From NCBI RefSeq assembly GCF_038007465.1, contig NZ_JBBOXF010000001.1, positions 956,501 through 1,020,500 on the forward strand: a DNA stretch of 64,000 nt, in the 5' to 3' direction. The notes under the pieces were generated by a model that was not told where the DNA came from, did not search any database, and was given only the letters and a program-made list of their open reading frames with translations. Source of the stretch: Sporosarcina sp. FSL K6-1508 (GTDB lineage: Bacteria; Bacillota; Bacilli; Bacillales_A; Planococcaceae). Every line of letters starts with the position of its first letter. The stretch's first letter is position 1. Shown in pieces: positions 1-7,835 of the stretch. Made by a program: the position numbers and the translations under genes.

Positions 1-813
1 GATTACGCACAACAAGATTGGAAAGCAAATGTGCAAAGCGAACTGACCTATGCGAATGAAGAGCTCGGAACCTCGGGACTTTCGGATGGTGAAAGAGAGA
101 GAATTGAAAACGATAAAAAAATTCTTGAATACCGTCTTGCGAATTCAATCGAACCGCTAGATGGCAACAGCCGGGAAAGTATGATCATGAATTCAAGTGG
201 CATCGGTTCCATTGCAGTTTTACTCACAGTTATTGTTGCAGCGGGAATTGTAGCCTCTGAATTTACGCAAGGAACGATTAAGATGCTGTTATCCCGTCCG
301 GTGAAAAGGTGGAAGATTTTAACGTCTAAATTTGTGACGGTCACTATATTCGGTATTCTGCTTATGTTCGTCGGGTTCATTGTATCCATACTTGGTGCCT
401 TTATTTTCTTCCAATCGGGGAATGGAGTAGAGCTTACGTGGAATGGTAAAGAAGTTGTTGAAGTATCTATTTGGGGGAAAGGACTTTATATGTTGCTCCT
501 GTCATTTGCAAATGTATTTGTGACAGCAACGTTTGCATTTATGATTGGTAGCGTCTTCCGTTCTAGCTCACTCGCAATCGGCTTGTCGTTATTCATCTAC
601 TTTATGGGCAACACGTTGGTTATGATTCTATCGCAATATGAAGTAGTGAAATACATCGTCTTTACACATATGGATTTGACGATGTATGAGTCAGGTTATC
701 AGATTGTGGAAGGCATTACGATGCCGTTTTCACTCGCCGTACTTGCAGTTTATATCGTAATCTTCCTGGTTATTAGTTATACGACGTTCATGAAACGCGA
801 TATTACAGCTTAA
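1..813 (+). CDS. ABC-2 type transporter permease, 5'-truncated by window edge
   Basis: The reading frame is open from base 1, so the gene begins before the window; the visible part is about 270 codons. After a charged region (roughly the first 55 residues) there are about five hydrophobic segments, including a SIAVLLTVIVAAGIVASEFTQ-type helix followed by GTIKMLLSRPVKR. That hydrophilic loop, with a conserved G-TIK-LLSRP pattern, is typical of ABC-2 family permeases that move drugs, lipids or bacteriocins with a separate ATPase. The ATPase partner is presumably upstream and out of view. The substrate cannot be told from this fragment. The gene is closed by a hairpin terminator at 851-881. Confidence 0.8.
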   Translation, partial: DYAQQDWKANVQSELTYANEELGTSGLSDGERERIENDKKILEYRLANSIEPLDGNSRESMIMNSSGIGSIAVLLTVIVAAGIVASEFTQGTIKMLLSRPVKRWKILTSKFVTVTIFGILLMFVGFIVSILGAFIFFQSGNGVELTWNGKEVVEVSIWGKGLYMLLLSFANVFVTATFAFMIGSVFRSSSLAIGLSLFIYFMGNTLVMILSQYEVVKYIVFTHMDLTMYESGYQIVEGITMPFSLAVLAVYIVIFLVISYTTFMKRDITA

Positions 814-850
814 GAGGACACTGTTAATCAAGAAACTACTAAATTTGCCC

Positions 851-881
851 AACACCGACTGGTTCAATGGTCGGTGTTTTT
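851..881 (+). terminator. Rho-independent terminator of the ABC permease gene
   Basis: A 9-bp perfect stem (AACACCGAC / GTCGGTGTT) with a 10-base loop is followed by TTTT. It lies 38 bases after the permease stop codon. Confidence 0.85.
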
Positions 882-890
882 TGCGTTTTC

Positions 891-1001
891 TATTCAAATA
901 CTGCTGGTTACTATGGATTGTTGAATGAGAAGGTGACGATAAAGACAGTTAGAACTGGTAAAACAACATTCTATTTTCCCAATTACATGTTATCAGAATA
1001 A
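891..1001 (+). pseudogene. Possible C-terminal gene remnant
   Basis: One frame reads without interruption as a protein-like string (SNTAGYYGLLNEKV..., ending FPNYMLSE, stop at 999-1001). It has no start codon or ribosome site because it begins directly behind the terminator at 851-881. It could be the tail of a decayed gene or a chance open frame; I do not recognise the family. Confidence 0.2.
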
Positions 1002-1003
1002 TT
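990..1003 (+). promoter_or_regulatory. 14-bp motif TTATCAGAATAATT upstream of protease gene (candidate operator, copy 1)
   Basis: The motif contains a small inverted repeat (TTAT-N4-ATAA) and ends about 50 bases before the subtilisin start. The identical 14 bases occur at 2538-2551 in front of the peptide-sensing regulator gene. Shared position upstream of both genes suggests a common binding site, most simply for that regulator. This is inference. Confidence 0.4.
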
Positions 1004-1053
1004 GATATAGTCATTTCAGATGCAAAATACGAAAAAGAAAAGAGGAATGACTA

Positions 1054-2343
1054 ATGAAGAAATCGATGAAACTAATAGCAAGTACTGTGTTTGCTGCATG
1101 TATGTTAATTCCGGCAACGGGGGTAAGTGCCCAGGATGACTTTAAAGATTTTAAGGAAAAGCAGATGTCACAAAGGGGTGAAACATTCCGGGTAATGATA
1201 GAAACGACTGGCTTGGCAGAAGTAACGGCCGCACAAGAAGGACTTGAAATTCGCAATCAATTTGACACCAATCTTTTTACAACTGACGTGACTGAAAAGG
1301 AATTTAGTTTTTTGCAGAATATGCCGAATTTGAAAGTTGAAAAAGTACCGGTGCTATCAATTCAAATCGATCCGAGTTCATTAAAAATTAGTGATGAAGT
1401 AGATGCGGCAGCCGCAAGCCAGTCTATTCCTTGGGGAATTAAAGCAATCTACAATGATAATAACCTGTCACAGACTGCAGGCGGAAATAATATTCGAATT
1501 GCAGTTCTCGATACAGGTGTGAACGTCAAACACGCTGATTTGTACTATAACGCAGAACAATGTAAGGACTTTACACAAGCCCCGGCGCTCGTCAACGGAT
1601 CATGTACTGATAACCAAGGCCATGGGACACATGTTGCCGGAACGGCTCTTGGTGAAGGTGGAGACGATAGAAGGGGCGTCTACGGCGTTGCACCTAGTGC
1701 AAAGTTATGGGCATACAAAGTGCTTGGCGATAATGGAACAGGATACGCCGATGACATTGCCAATGCGATCCGCCATGTTGCTGACCAAGCATCTGCGCAA
1801 GGCGTGAAAGCGGTCATTAATATGTCACTTGGATCTAATGGAGAAGCTTCGCTGATTACAAATGCAGTGAACTATGCATATAGCAAAGGAGTTTTGATTG
1901 TTGCCGCGGCCGGCAATGACGGATACGCTGAAGGGTCAATCGACTATCCCGCCGCACTACAGAATACAATTGCAGTAGCGAATCTGGAAAATAAAATTGA
2001 AAATGGCACATACCGTGTTGCGGATTCATCATCACGCGGAGTTACACGTACTGCAGGAGATTACGTTATCCAAAAGTTTGATGTAGAAATTTCAGCGCCA
2101 GGAACAGCAATCTTTTCAGCATGGAACAATGGAGGATACGCGACAATTAGTGGAACGTCAATGGCAACACCGCATGTTGCAGGTTTGGCGGCAAAAGTAT
2201 GGGCTGAAAATCCAGGCTATACAAATGTACAACTTCGTACAAACCTTCAAAACCGTGCAAAAGCAAATGATATCCGATCTGGTTATTATGCAGGAACAGG
2301 CGATGATATCGCTTCAGGATTTGGATTTGCGCGTGTGAGGTAA
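1054..2343 (+). CDS. Secreted subtilisin-like serine protease (peptidase S8)
   Basis: A 429-residue preproenzyme. Residues 1-26 form a signal peptide ending around VSA-QDD. Residues about 40-105 resemble an I9 inhibitor propeptide, and the catalytic domain follows. The triad is clear: Asp153 in VLDTGV, His190 in GHGTHVAG and Ser369 in SGTSMATPHVAG, with the oxyanion Asn288 in AAAGND. Cys170 and Cys184 lie close together and could form a disulfide. There is no C-terminal extension. The start is supported by AGAGGA 6-8 bases upstream. The protein would be exported and cleave extracellular protein. Its neighbour is an NprR-like peptide-sensing regulator, and the two share a 14-bp upstream motif, so cell-density control of this protease is plausible but unproven. 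Confidence 0.93.
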   Translation: MKKSMKLIASTVFAACMLIPATGVSAQDDFKDFKEKQMSQRGETFRVMIETTGLAEVTAAQEGLEIRNQFDTNLFTTDVTEKEFSFLQNMPNLKVEKVPVLSIQIDPSSLKISDEVDAAAASQSIPWGIKAIYNDNNLSQTAGGNNIRIAVLDTGVNVKHADLYYNAEQCKDFTQAPALVNGSCTDNQGHGTHVAGTALGEGGDDRRGVYGVAPSAKLWAYKVLGDNGTGYADDIANAIRHVADQASAQGVKAVINMSLGSNGEASLITNAVNYAYSKGVLIVAAAGNDGYAEGSIDYPAALQNTIAVANLENKIENGTYRVADSSSRGVTRTAGDYVIQKFDVEISAPGTAIFSAWNNGGYATISGTSMATPHVAGLAAKVWAENPGYTNVQLRTNLQNRAKANDIRSGYYAGTGDDIASGFGFARVR

Positions 2344-2372
2344 TTCTAGTTTTTAGCAGTCTAGAAGATACA

Positions 2373-2418
2373 CCGAATCTCGGAAGCTTTGAAAAAAGCT
2401 CCGTGATTCGGATTTTTT
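2373..2418 (+). terminator. Rho-independent terminator of the subtilisin gene
   Basis: An interrupted stem (CCGAATC-CGGAGC type arms, 2373-2389 with 2395-2411) is followed by ATTTTTT. It sits about 30 bases after the protease stop. Confidence 0.8.
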
Positions 2419-2537
2419 GTATGTAAAAATGAAAGTGAAACGAGTGAGGTAGCATCAATAATACCCGCAGACCAATTTTTTCAGCAGTGAGGGCTAAGTT
2501 TTAAAAATAAATAGCAAATGATGTGATATAATTTGAC

Positions 2538-2551
2538 TTATCAGAATAATT
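2538..2551 (+). promoter_or_regulatory. 14-bp motif TTATCAGAATAATT upstream of RRNPP regulator (candidate operator, copy 2)
   Basis: Identical to 990-1003. It lies just downstream of a TATAAT hexamer (2527-2532) and directly before the ribosome site AGGGGGGG of the regulator gene, so a protein bound here would overlap the transcription start. That placement fits autoregulation. Confidence 0.4.
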
Positions 2552-2567
2552 AGGGGGGGTCTTCTGA

Positions 2568-3803
2568 ATGAATATCGGTTCCATCGTGAAATACTATCGT
2601 TTGAGGAACGGATTGACGCAAGCAGAGCTGTCTAATGGTATTTGTTCCATTTCACATTTAAGTAAAATCGAATCAAATAAATACAGTCCCCATAAAGAAA
2701 CGCTAGAAGAGCTATTCAAGAAAATGCATATTGAATGGGAAAAGGAGGTTGTCGGTTATAAGAAGTTTGAAGAAAAGTTAAGTCGCTTTATCAGCCACTC
2801 TGTGTATTATGATTTTGAATCAATGGAAACATTGTATAAAGAACTAAAAGAAAATGAAGATTATCTGCAGTCAACCGATCTGGTAAATAAATATGAGTTG
2901 TACAAGCTACGCTATTATTTGTACAAAAGAGATACAAGTCAAGCAAAGAGGCAGCATCAGCTGGTTGAAAAACTGAGTCCGACTTTCAATGATTACGAGC
3001 GGATTGTGGCAAAGGTGATTTCCATCATGTTCTATATATCGATAGGAGAAGACGAGCGAGCAGAACAGTTATTTGCAAAAATTGAAGAAAATGCGGAACG
3101 AATTCCAAAATTATTGGAAGGGGAATACTTTTATCAGCGAGCCTGGCTACTGCATAAAAAAACGCAATACGGCAAGTCGTCGTACTATGCGGAAATGGCT
3201 GTTGATCATTTTCAAGAGGATTGTAATTACATCAGGCTCATGCATGGCCAGATGCTTCTGGCCATCAATTTCACAAACCGTGACTTTTACTTGCAGGCAG
3301 AAAAGCTGTTCACCATCCTAATGCGTAATACACAGTTGATGGAGCAGGGGGAATTATACCAGCATACACTTTACAATCTTTCCGTGCTGCAGAATCGCAT
3401 GGGCAATCATGAATATGCGTATGAGTTGCTGGCAGAACTGAAAAATATTATTACGGATGACAGTGGATTTTACGATGCGGTACTGTTGAATATGTTGCAT
3501 ACGTCATTGGAGGCGGGGATTGATATCTCTAATGCATTGAAAGAAATGGAGGGAAGAATAGAGGTGACTAAAGACCCTTATTTAATTGTTTTTTATAAGT
3601 ACTTTAAGTCTGCCGAAGTTTCCCAACAGGACTTTTATGATCATTGTGAAGAAATAATGTTCCCATTTTTCAAAAAATATGGTTATATTGGAGAAGGAAG
3701 AAGAATTGCCTGGAAATTATCGAAGTACTACAGAGACCAGGCTGATTATGAGAAAGTAGATTTCTATAATAATTATTACTATAAGGAAGGAGATGAGGAA
3801 TGA
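2568..3803 (+). CDS. RRNPP-family peptide-sensing transcriptional regulator (NprR-like)
   Basis: 411 residues. Residues about 5-58 are an XRE-type helix-turn-helix (IVKYYRLRNGLTQAELS...ISHLSKIESNKYSP). The remaining ~350 residues are helical and repeat-rich, with TPR-like spacing (for example LYNLSVLQNRMGNHEYAYELL), as in NprR and other RRNPP proteins that bind imported oligopeptides. The length is near that of NprR, longer than PlcR, and unlike Rap it keeps the DNA-binding domain. The start ATG has AGGGGGGG nine bases upstream. The next gene, overlapping by 4 bases, encodes a short secreted peptide, the classic receptor-pheromone arrangement. A subtilisin gene lies immediately upstream. I infer a quorum-sensing receptor; its targets are not proven. 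Confidence 0.85.
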   Translation: MNIGSIVKYYRLRNGLTQAELSNGICSISHLSKIESNKYSPHKETLEELFKKMHIEWEKEVVGYKKFEEKLSRFISHSVYYDFESMETLYKELKENEDYLQSTDLVNKYELYKLRYYLYKRDTSQAKRQHQLVEKLSPTFNDYERIVAKVISIMFYISIGEDERAEQLFAKIEENAERIPKLLEGEYFYQRAWLLHKKTQYGKSSYYAEMAVDHFQEDCNYIRLMHGQMLLAINFTNRDFYLQAEKLFTILMRNTQLMEQGELYQHTLYNLSVLQNRMGNHEYAYELLAELKNIITDDSGFYDAVLLNMLHTSLEAGIDISNALKEMEGRIEVTKDPYLIVFYKYFKSAEVSQQDFYDHCEEIMFPFFKKYGYIGEGRRIAWKLSKYYRDQADYEKVDFYNNYYYKEGDEE

Positions 3804-3973
3804 TGAAGCAAAAATTGATTGTTGCCTTAATGGCTCTGAGCTTATTTATGTTAGTGGGAGCAGGAAATACGTTTGCTGATTTTGATGGACTTGAAAAAGA
3901 TGAGACAGTATCTACTCATGCAAAAGGAAATGATAATATGCATCCGCCTAGCGTATTACCTCCACATTGTTAA
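3800..3973 (+). CDS. Secreted signalling propeptide (Phr/NprX-like), partner of the RRNPP regulator
   Basis: A 57-codon gene whose ATG overlaps the regulator stop (ATGATG at 3800-3805; ribosome site GGAGATGAGG in the regulator tail). Residues 1-26 form a signal peptide (MMKQKLIVALMAL..., cleavage likely after NTFA). It leaves a 31-residue hydrophilic propeptide ending MHPPSVLPPHC. RRNPP pheromones are usually a 5-10-residue piece cut from the C-terminal part of such a precursor and imported by an oligopeptide permease, so the Pro-rich tail is the best candidate for the mature signal. The tail sequence is not one I recognise from described NprX, PapR, Phr or AimP peptides. The C-terminal cysteine is unusual. 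Translation appears coupled to the receptor gene. Confidence 0.75.
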   Translation: MMKQKLIVALMALSLFMLVGAGNTFADFDGLEKDETVSTHAKGNDNMHPPSVLPPHC

Positions 3974-3983
3974 TCAGCTAAAC

Positions 3984-4013
3984 AAAAAGCCCTCCGAAAA
4001 TGGAGGGCTTTTG
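3984..4013. terminator. Bidirectional terminator between signal peptide gene and small membrane peptide gene
   Basis: A perfect 11-bp stem (AAAAGCCCTCC / GGAGGGCTTTT) with A-run before and T-run after can act in both directions. It separates the convergent units ending at 3973 (+) and 4021 (-). Confidence 0.88.
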
Positions 4014-4020
4014 CGTGTAA

Positions 4021-4113
4021 TTATTTATGGTTGCTGAATGTACGAACCAGACCTGCGATATTACCAACGAGTACGAATGCGAACAGTGCAAACATGATGT
4101 ATATGAACCACAT
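4021..4113 (-). CDS. 30-aa predicted membrane peptide
   Basis: A 30-codon gene on the minus strand: an N-terminal hydrophobic helix (MWFIYIMFALFAFVLVGNIA) followed by a short basic tail ending RTFSNHK. It has an excellent ribosome site (AAGGAGTG, with the ATG about eight bases downstream) and ends next to a bidirectional terminator, both of which argue for a real gene. One transmembrane span is predicted; the function is unknown. It does not overlap any other gene. Confidence 0.6.
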   Translation of the reverse strand: MWFIYIMFALFAFVLVGNIAGLVRTFSNHK

Positions 4114-4294
4114 TGACTATCACTCCTTTTATCCAATAAATCCTGTTCCCATTATACCACCCCCAAGATTGACAGGCAATGTTATCTAGGATGAGGTGTT
4201 GCTATTTGTGGCGAAGTTGTTGAGAGTTGATGAAGTATCCCTATTCATACAATAATATAACCAATGCGTCTTTCTTCCTTATCTTTTATCGAAA

Positions 4295-4323
4295 TGAAAC
4301 CGCCGAAGCGTTAATTTCGTATA
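4295..4323 (+). promoter_or_regulatory. ECF-sigma-type promoter (TGAAAC-N17-CGTATA)
   Basis: TGAAAC at 4295-4300 and CGTATA at 4318-4323 match the SigW-group extracytoplasmic-function sigma consensus with a 17-base spacer, one base longer than the usual 16. It ends 28 bases before the start of the DUF2207 gene, suggesting envelope-stress control of that membrane protein. Confidence 0.5.
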
Positions 4324-4351
4324 CATATGAACAGAAAAGGGGGTGTTTTCT

Positions 4352-6274
4352 ATGAAAAAAATTATCGCAATCCTGATTACCATCACTTTCGTTATATCGT
4401 TTAATGCGGTGGCACTTGCAAAATCTTATACAATTGATGAAGTTCAAATTAAGGGATGGGTGCAGCCAAACGGCGATATGGTAGTGAATGAACTATTCAC
4501 CTATACGCTTGACGGTAACTTTTCTGAGCTGACTCGTTCATTTCCGGATAAGCACAACAGACAAGTAGAAGGCTTCGAAGCGCACATTGTTAGCGGAAAG
4601 CATCCTGTCGTAGGTGAAATAAATGGAAGTATGTTGAATACGGTCAAGGTCGCGGCAAACGGCACGACACGGACAGTGAAAGTCGACGTGAAGGATAAGT
4701 CCGTCTCCGTTCTCTATGTATATATCATGCGCGGCGCTGTAAAATCATATGAGACATACAGTGATCTGGATATCACTTTTTTTGAACGTGGAGCTAATCA
4801 TGATATCGACTATAAAAACGTTACTATTGCGTATGTGCTGCCTGGAGATGTTGGCGATAGTAAGATTCATGGATTCATGTATGATCAAAACGGAAAAGTA
4901 AACAATGTTTATCGAAACGGGATTGTTTTTACAACCCCGAATTCACAAGCCCATTCAGTAACAGCAACCCGGACTTTTTTTCCCTCTTCCATCATGACAG
5001 AACAACAAAAAGGTGCTGCACCAGTTTCGTTTGAGCAAGCTGTTGAACAGGAAAAAGAGCGGCTGGAGGCATTCCATTTGAAGGTAGCCTTGACTCCGAT
5101 TGCATCTACTAGTGTGTGGGGCGGTTCATTGCTATTTCTTTTTGGAGCGGTCTTCTTGTTATTTATGCGTCAAAAATGGTTCGCTCCGTTTGGTAATCCA
5201 GCTCATGTTCTTCAGACAGACCCGGTATATTTGTCTTTCATCAATCATAATGGCGACTATCATCCGAAAAGCTTTTTATCTGGAATTTTTTCCTTAGCCG
5301 AGAAAGGCCATGTTGACATCCAACTAGCACCTTCTGCTGACAGATTCAAAGGCCAGTTGAATGTCCCCGAGAAGACCTTCGCCTTTCAGTTCAAAAAGGG
5401 CACTCAGCCGTTATTAGCTTATGAAAAAAAGCTGGTCACTTGGCTGTTCAAAGTCGGCTTAACGAACCGTAAATTTCATTTACATGATATCGCAGGAAAG
5501 GCTGACGGTGAAAAAGACCGTGAGAAGTCTTATTTGAATAAACAATATGTATTTGAAAAAACGCATTATAAATGGCATGGGGACGTGAAGGCGCTAATGG
5601 TAGAAGCACGAACAGTTTCCGGTAAGTTATCTAATGTGTTGAAGCAGATGATTTTTGTTGTAATTGCATTACTTATGGCTTTCGCTGTTTATACAGCTGG
5701 TGGAAGTGGATGGGAGATAGCCTTTCCGTTCATTATCGCAATACTAGTGATTGGTCTGTTTACTCAAAACCCATTGAACAAATGGCTGCCGATTGTGTTT
5801 TTCATTATCCTATTTTTCGTCATGCGACAGATGATTACAGGGGACTTGTACATAGCGTTGACCGCCCTCCTACTAGCAGGAACATTGCTGTACTACATGT
5901 TGCCGTCAACTTTACTAACGTCCTTGAATGCACTGTACACGAAGATGAGTATCATCAAGTTCCACAAACAGATTGAAAGAGGGTTCCCCCTAGGCTTGAC
6001 GATTGAAGAACAGGAGCGGTGGCTAACACGTGCCTATTTGTTAAATTCAGCCCATAAAAAGCTTCCCGAAATCAAAAACGGGCTTGCGGGTACTTTGCCA
6101 TTTACCGCCTTATTCGCTATGGAGGCAGACCCACTTCACTTTGTACAATCTACATGGGGAGCCACACGAATTGTCAAAGCGAGTTCCAGTGATGGCGGAT
6201 CCGCTCAAACCTTTGATACGGGAGGCGGCGGAGGTGGATCTGGGGGCGATGGCGGCGGTGCCGGAGCGGATTGA
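4352..6274 (+). CDS. DUF2207 family membrane protein
   Basis: 640 residues from ATG 4352, preferred over a GTG nine bases earlier because AAAAGGGGG lies about eight bases before the ATG. It has an N-terminal signal peptide (to about ALA-KSY) and a ~200-residue extracellular DUF2207 domain (YTIDEVQIKGWVQPNGDMVV...). A transmembrane helix near residue 255 is followed by a cytoplasmic region, a cluster of about four helices near residues 430-530, and a glycine-rich C-terminal tail (GGGGGGSGGDGGG). This architecture is standard for the family, whose molecular role is unknown. An ECF-type promoter immediately upstream suggests a link to cell-envelope stress. It appears to be a single-gene unit. 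Confidence 0.88.
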   Translation: MKKIIAILITITFVISFNAVALAKSYTIDEVQIKGWVQPNGDMVVNELFTYTLDGNFSELTRSFPDKHNRQVEGFEAHIVSGKHPVVGEINGSMLNTVKVAANGTTRTVKVDVKDKSVSVLYVYIMRGAVKSYETYSDLDITFFERGANHDIDYKNVTIAYVLPGDVGDSKIHGFMYDQNGKVNNVYRNGIVFTTPNSQAHSVTATRTFFPSSIMTEQQKGAAPVSFEQAVEQEKERLEAFHLKVALTPIASTSVWGGSLLFLFGAVFLLFMRQKWFAPFGNPAHVLQTDPVYLSFINHNGDYHPKSFLSGIFSLAEKGHVDIQLAPSADRFKGQLNVPEKTFAFQFKKGTQPLLAYEKKLVTWLFKVGLTNRKFHLHDIAGKADGEKDREKSYLNKQYVFEKTHYKWHGDVKALMVEARTVSGKLSNVLKQMIFVVIALLMAFAVYTAGGSGWEIAFPFIIAILVIGLFTQNPLNKWLPIVFFIILFFVMRQMITGDLYIALTALLLAGTLLYYMLPSTLLTSLNALYTKMSIIKFHKQIERGFPLGLTIEEQERWLTRAYLLNSAHKKLPEIKNGLAGTLPFTALFAMEADPLHFVQSTWGATRIVKASSSDGGSAQTFDTGGGGGGSGGDGGGAGAD

Positions 6275-6311
6275 GTCCAAACTATTCGGGCATTTACAAA
6301 TACCGACCAAC

Positions 6312-6340
6312 GAGAAGCCTGACATCTGTTAGGCTTCTTC
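6312..6340 (+). terminator. Terminator of the DUF2207 gene
   Basis: Stem GAGAAGCCT / AGGCTTCTT with a 10-base loop, 40 bases after the stop. The T-run is weak, so termination efficiency is uncertain. Confidence 0.6.
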
Positions 6341-6443
6341 GGTTATCCAATCTACTATCTCTCAAAATGCCAAATTAATAACAGAAACAGTGCCATTGTT
6401 TTAATTATTCGTTATAATCAGGTATTAAAGGGGGAATAGGAAT

Positions 6444-7832
6444 ATGATCAAGCAATCAATAATTGAAAACGTATTGGAAGCCGCACTCTCCACGGGTGGC
6501 GATTTCTCCGAAGTATTCATTGAAGACAAATTTATGAACATGATGGAGTTGCAGGGCGGCAAGATAGAAAAGAGTATATCCGGTCGTGATTTCGGGATCG
6601 GAATCCGCATATTTTCTGGACTTCAAAGTATTTACACGTATACGACTGATTTCTCGGAAGAAGGACTAATTAATGCGGCAAAACGGGCAGCGCTTGCCAT
6701 CAAAGGCGGAGGCAGCGGGACAATTCACCCGCTTCAGAAAGAAACAGTCTCTGCAATTCATAAAATTGTACAAATGCCGCAAACGGTGGAACATGCACGA
6801 AAAGCGGCAGTTATGAAAAAGGCCAATGAAATTGCGAGAAACTATGATGCACGCATCAAGCAAGCTGAACTTCGTTATATTGACGAAGAACAAAATGTGC
6901 TTATTGCGAACTCGGAAGGTAAATTTGTTGAGGATACACGAGTCCACAGCAGGCTCTCCATTCAAGCAATTGCTTCTGACGGGATTGAAATGCAAACCGG
7001 TTTCTATGGACCGGGAGCACATGCGGGTTTTGAATTTATCGAAAACCTAGACCTCAATCATTATGCTGGCGAAGCCGCGCGCATTGCGGTGACGATGCTT
7101 AAAGCGGATGAATGTCCGAGTGGAAAGTTCCCGGTCATTATCGACAATGAATTCGGTGGGGTCATTTTTCACGAAGCTTGCGGTCATGGATTGGAAGCGA
7201 CTTCTGTTGCAAAAAATAACTCTGTTTTCGCGAACCGGATTGGCGAAAAGGTGGCGCCTGATATCGTCACATACATCGATGACGGAACACTGCCGAACGA
7301 GTGGGGATCCCTCAATATTGATGATGAAGGTGAAAAGACGCGGAAAAACGTCCTTATTGAAGATGGAATCTTAAAAGGCTATCTTGTCGATAAATTCAAT
7401 GCACGTCGCATGAATACGGAAGCGACGGGCTCTTCACGCCGTCAGTCATACCGCTTTAATCCGACATCGCGCATGACGAACACATATATCGCACCAGGTA
7501 AATCGATGCCAGAAGAAATCATCGCATCGACGGAACATGGTATTTACGCGAAATATATGGGTGGTGGTTCAGTGAATCCAGCAACGGGTGATTACAACTT
7601 TGCCGTGGCTGAGGCATATCTAGTAAAAGACGGTAAAATTGATCGTCCAGTACGGGGCGCAACATTAATTGGAAACGGTGCAAAAACGCTACAGCTTGTT
7701 GACATGGTTGGTAATAATCTTGGACACGGTGCGGGAATGTGCGGGTCAATCAGCGGAAGTTTGCCGGTCAATGTCGGTCAGCCAATGATTCGTGTCAGTG
7801 AAATTACCGTCGGCGGGACGAAGGGGGAATAA
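6444..7832 (+). CDS. tldD: TldD-family metalloprotease subunit
   Basis: 462 residues with the TldD/PmbA fold. The zinc-binding signature HEACGH is at residues 243-248 in IFHEACGHGLEATSV. TldD is the catalytic partner of the TldD/TldE heterodimeric protease, which threads and degrades unfolded peptides and in some bacteria processes modified peptides. The start has AAAGGGGGAATAGG upstream. It is followed at once by the tldE-like gene (next ATG three bases after the stop), so the two subunits form a two-gene operon. No peptide-antibiotic precursor gene is visible next to it, suggesting the housekeeping role. Confidence 0.92.
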   Translation: MIKQSIIENVLEAALSTGGDFSEVFIEDKFMNMMELQGGKIEKSISGRDFGIGIRIFSGLQSIYTYTTDFSEEGLINAAKRAALAIKGGGSGTIHPLQKETVSAIHKIVQMPQTVEHARKAAVMKKANEIARNYDARIKQAELRYIDEEQNVLIANSEGKFVEDTRVHSRLSIQAIASDGIEMQTGFYGPGAHAGFEFIENLDLNHYAGEAARIAVTMLKADECPSGKFPVIIDNEFGGVIFHEACGHGLEATSVAKNNSVFANRIGEKVAPDIVTYIDDGTLPNEWGSLNIDDEGEKTRKNVLIEDGILKGYLVDKFNARRMNTEATGSSRRQSYRFNPTSRMTNTYIAPGKSMPEEIIASTEHGIYAKYMGGGSVNPATGDYNFAVAEAYLVKDGKIDRPVRGATLIGNGAKTLQLVDMVGNNLGHGAGMCGSISGSLPVNVGQPMIRVSEITVGGTKGE

Positions 7833-7835
7833 TTG

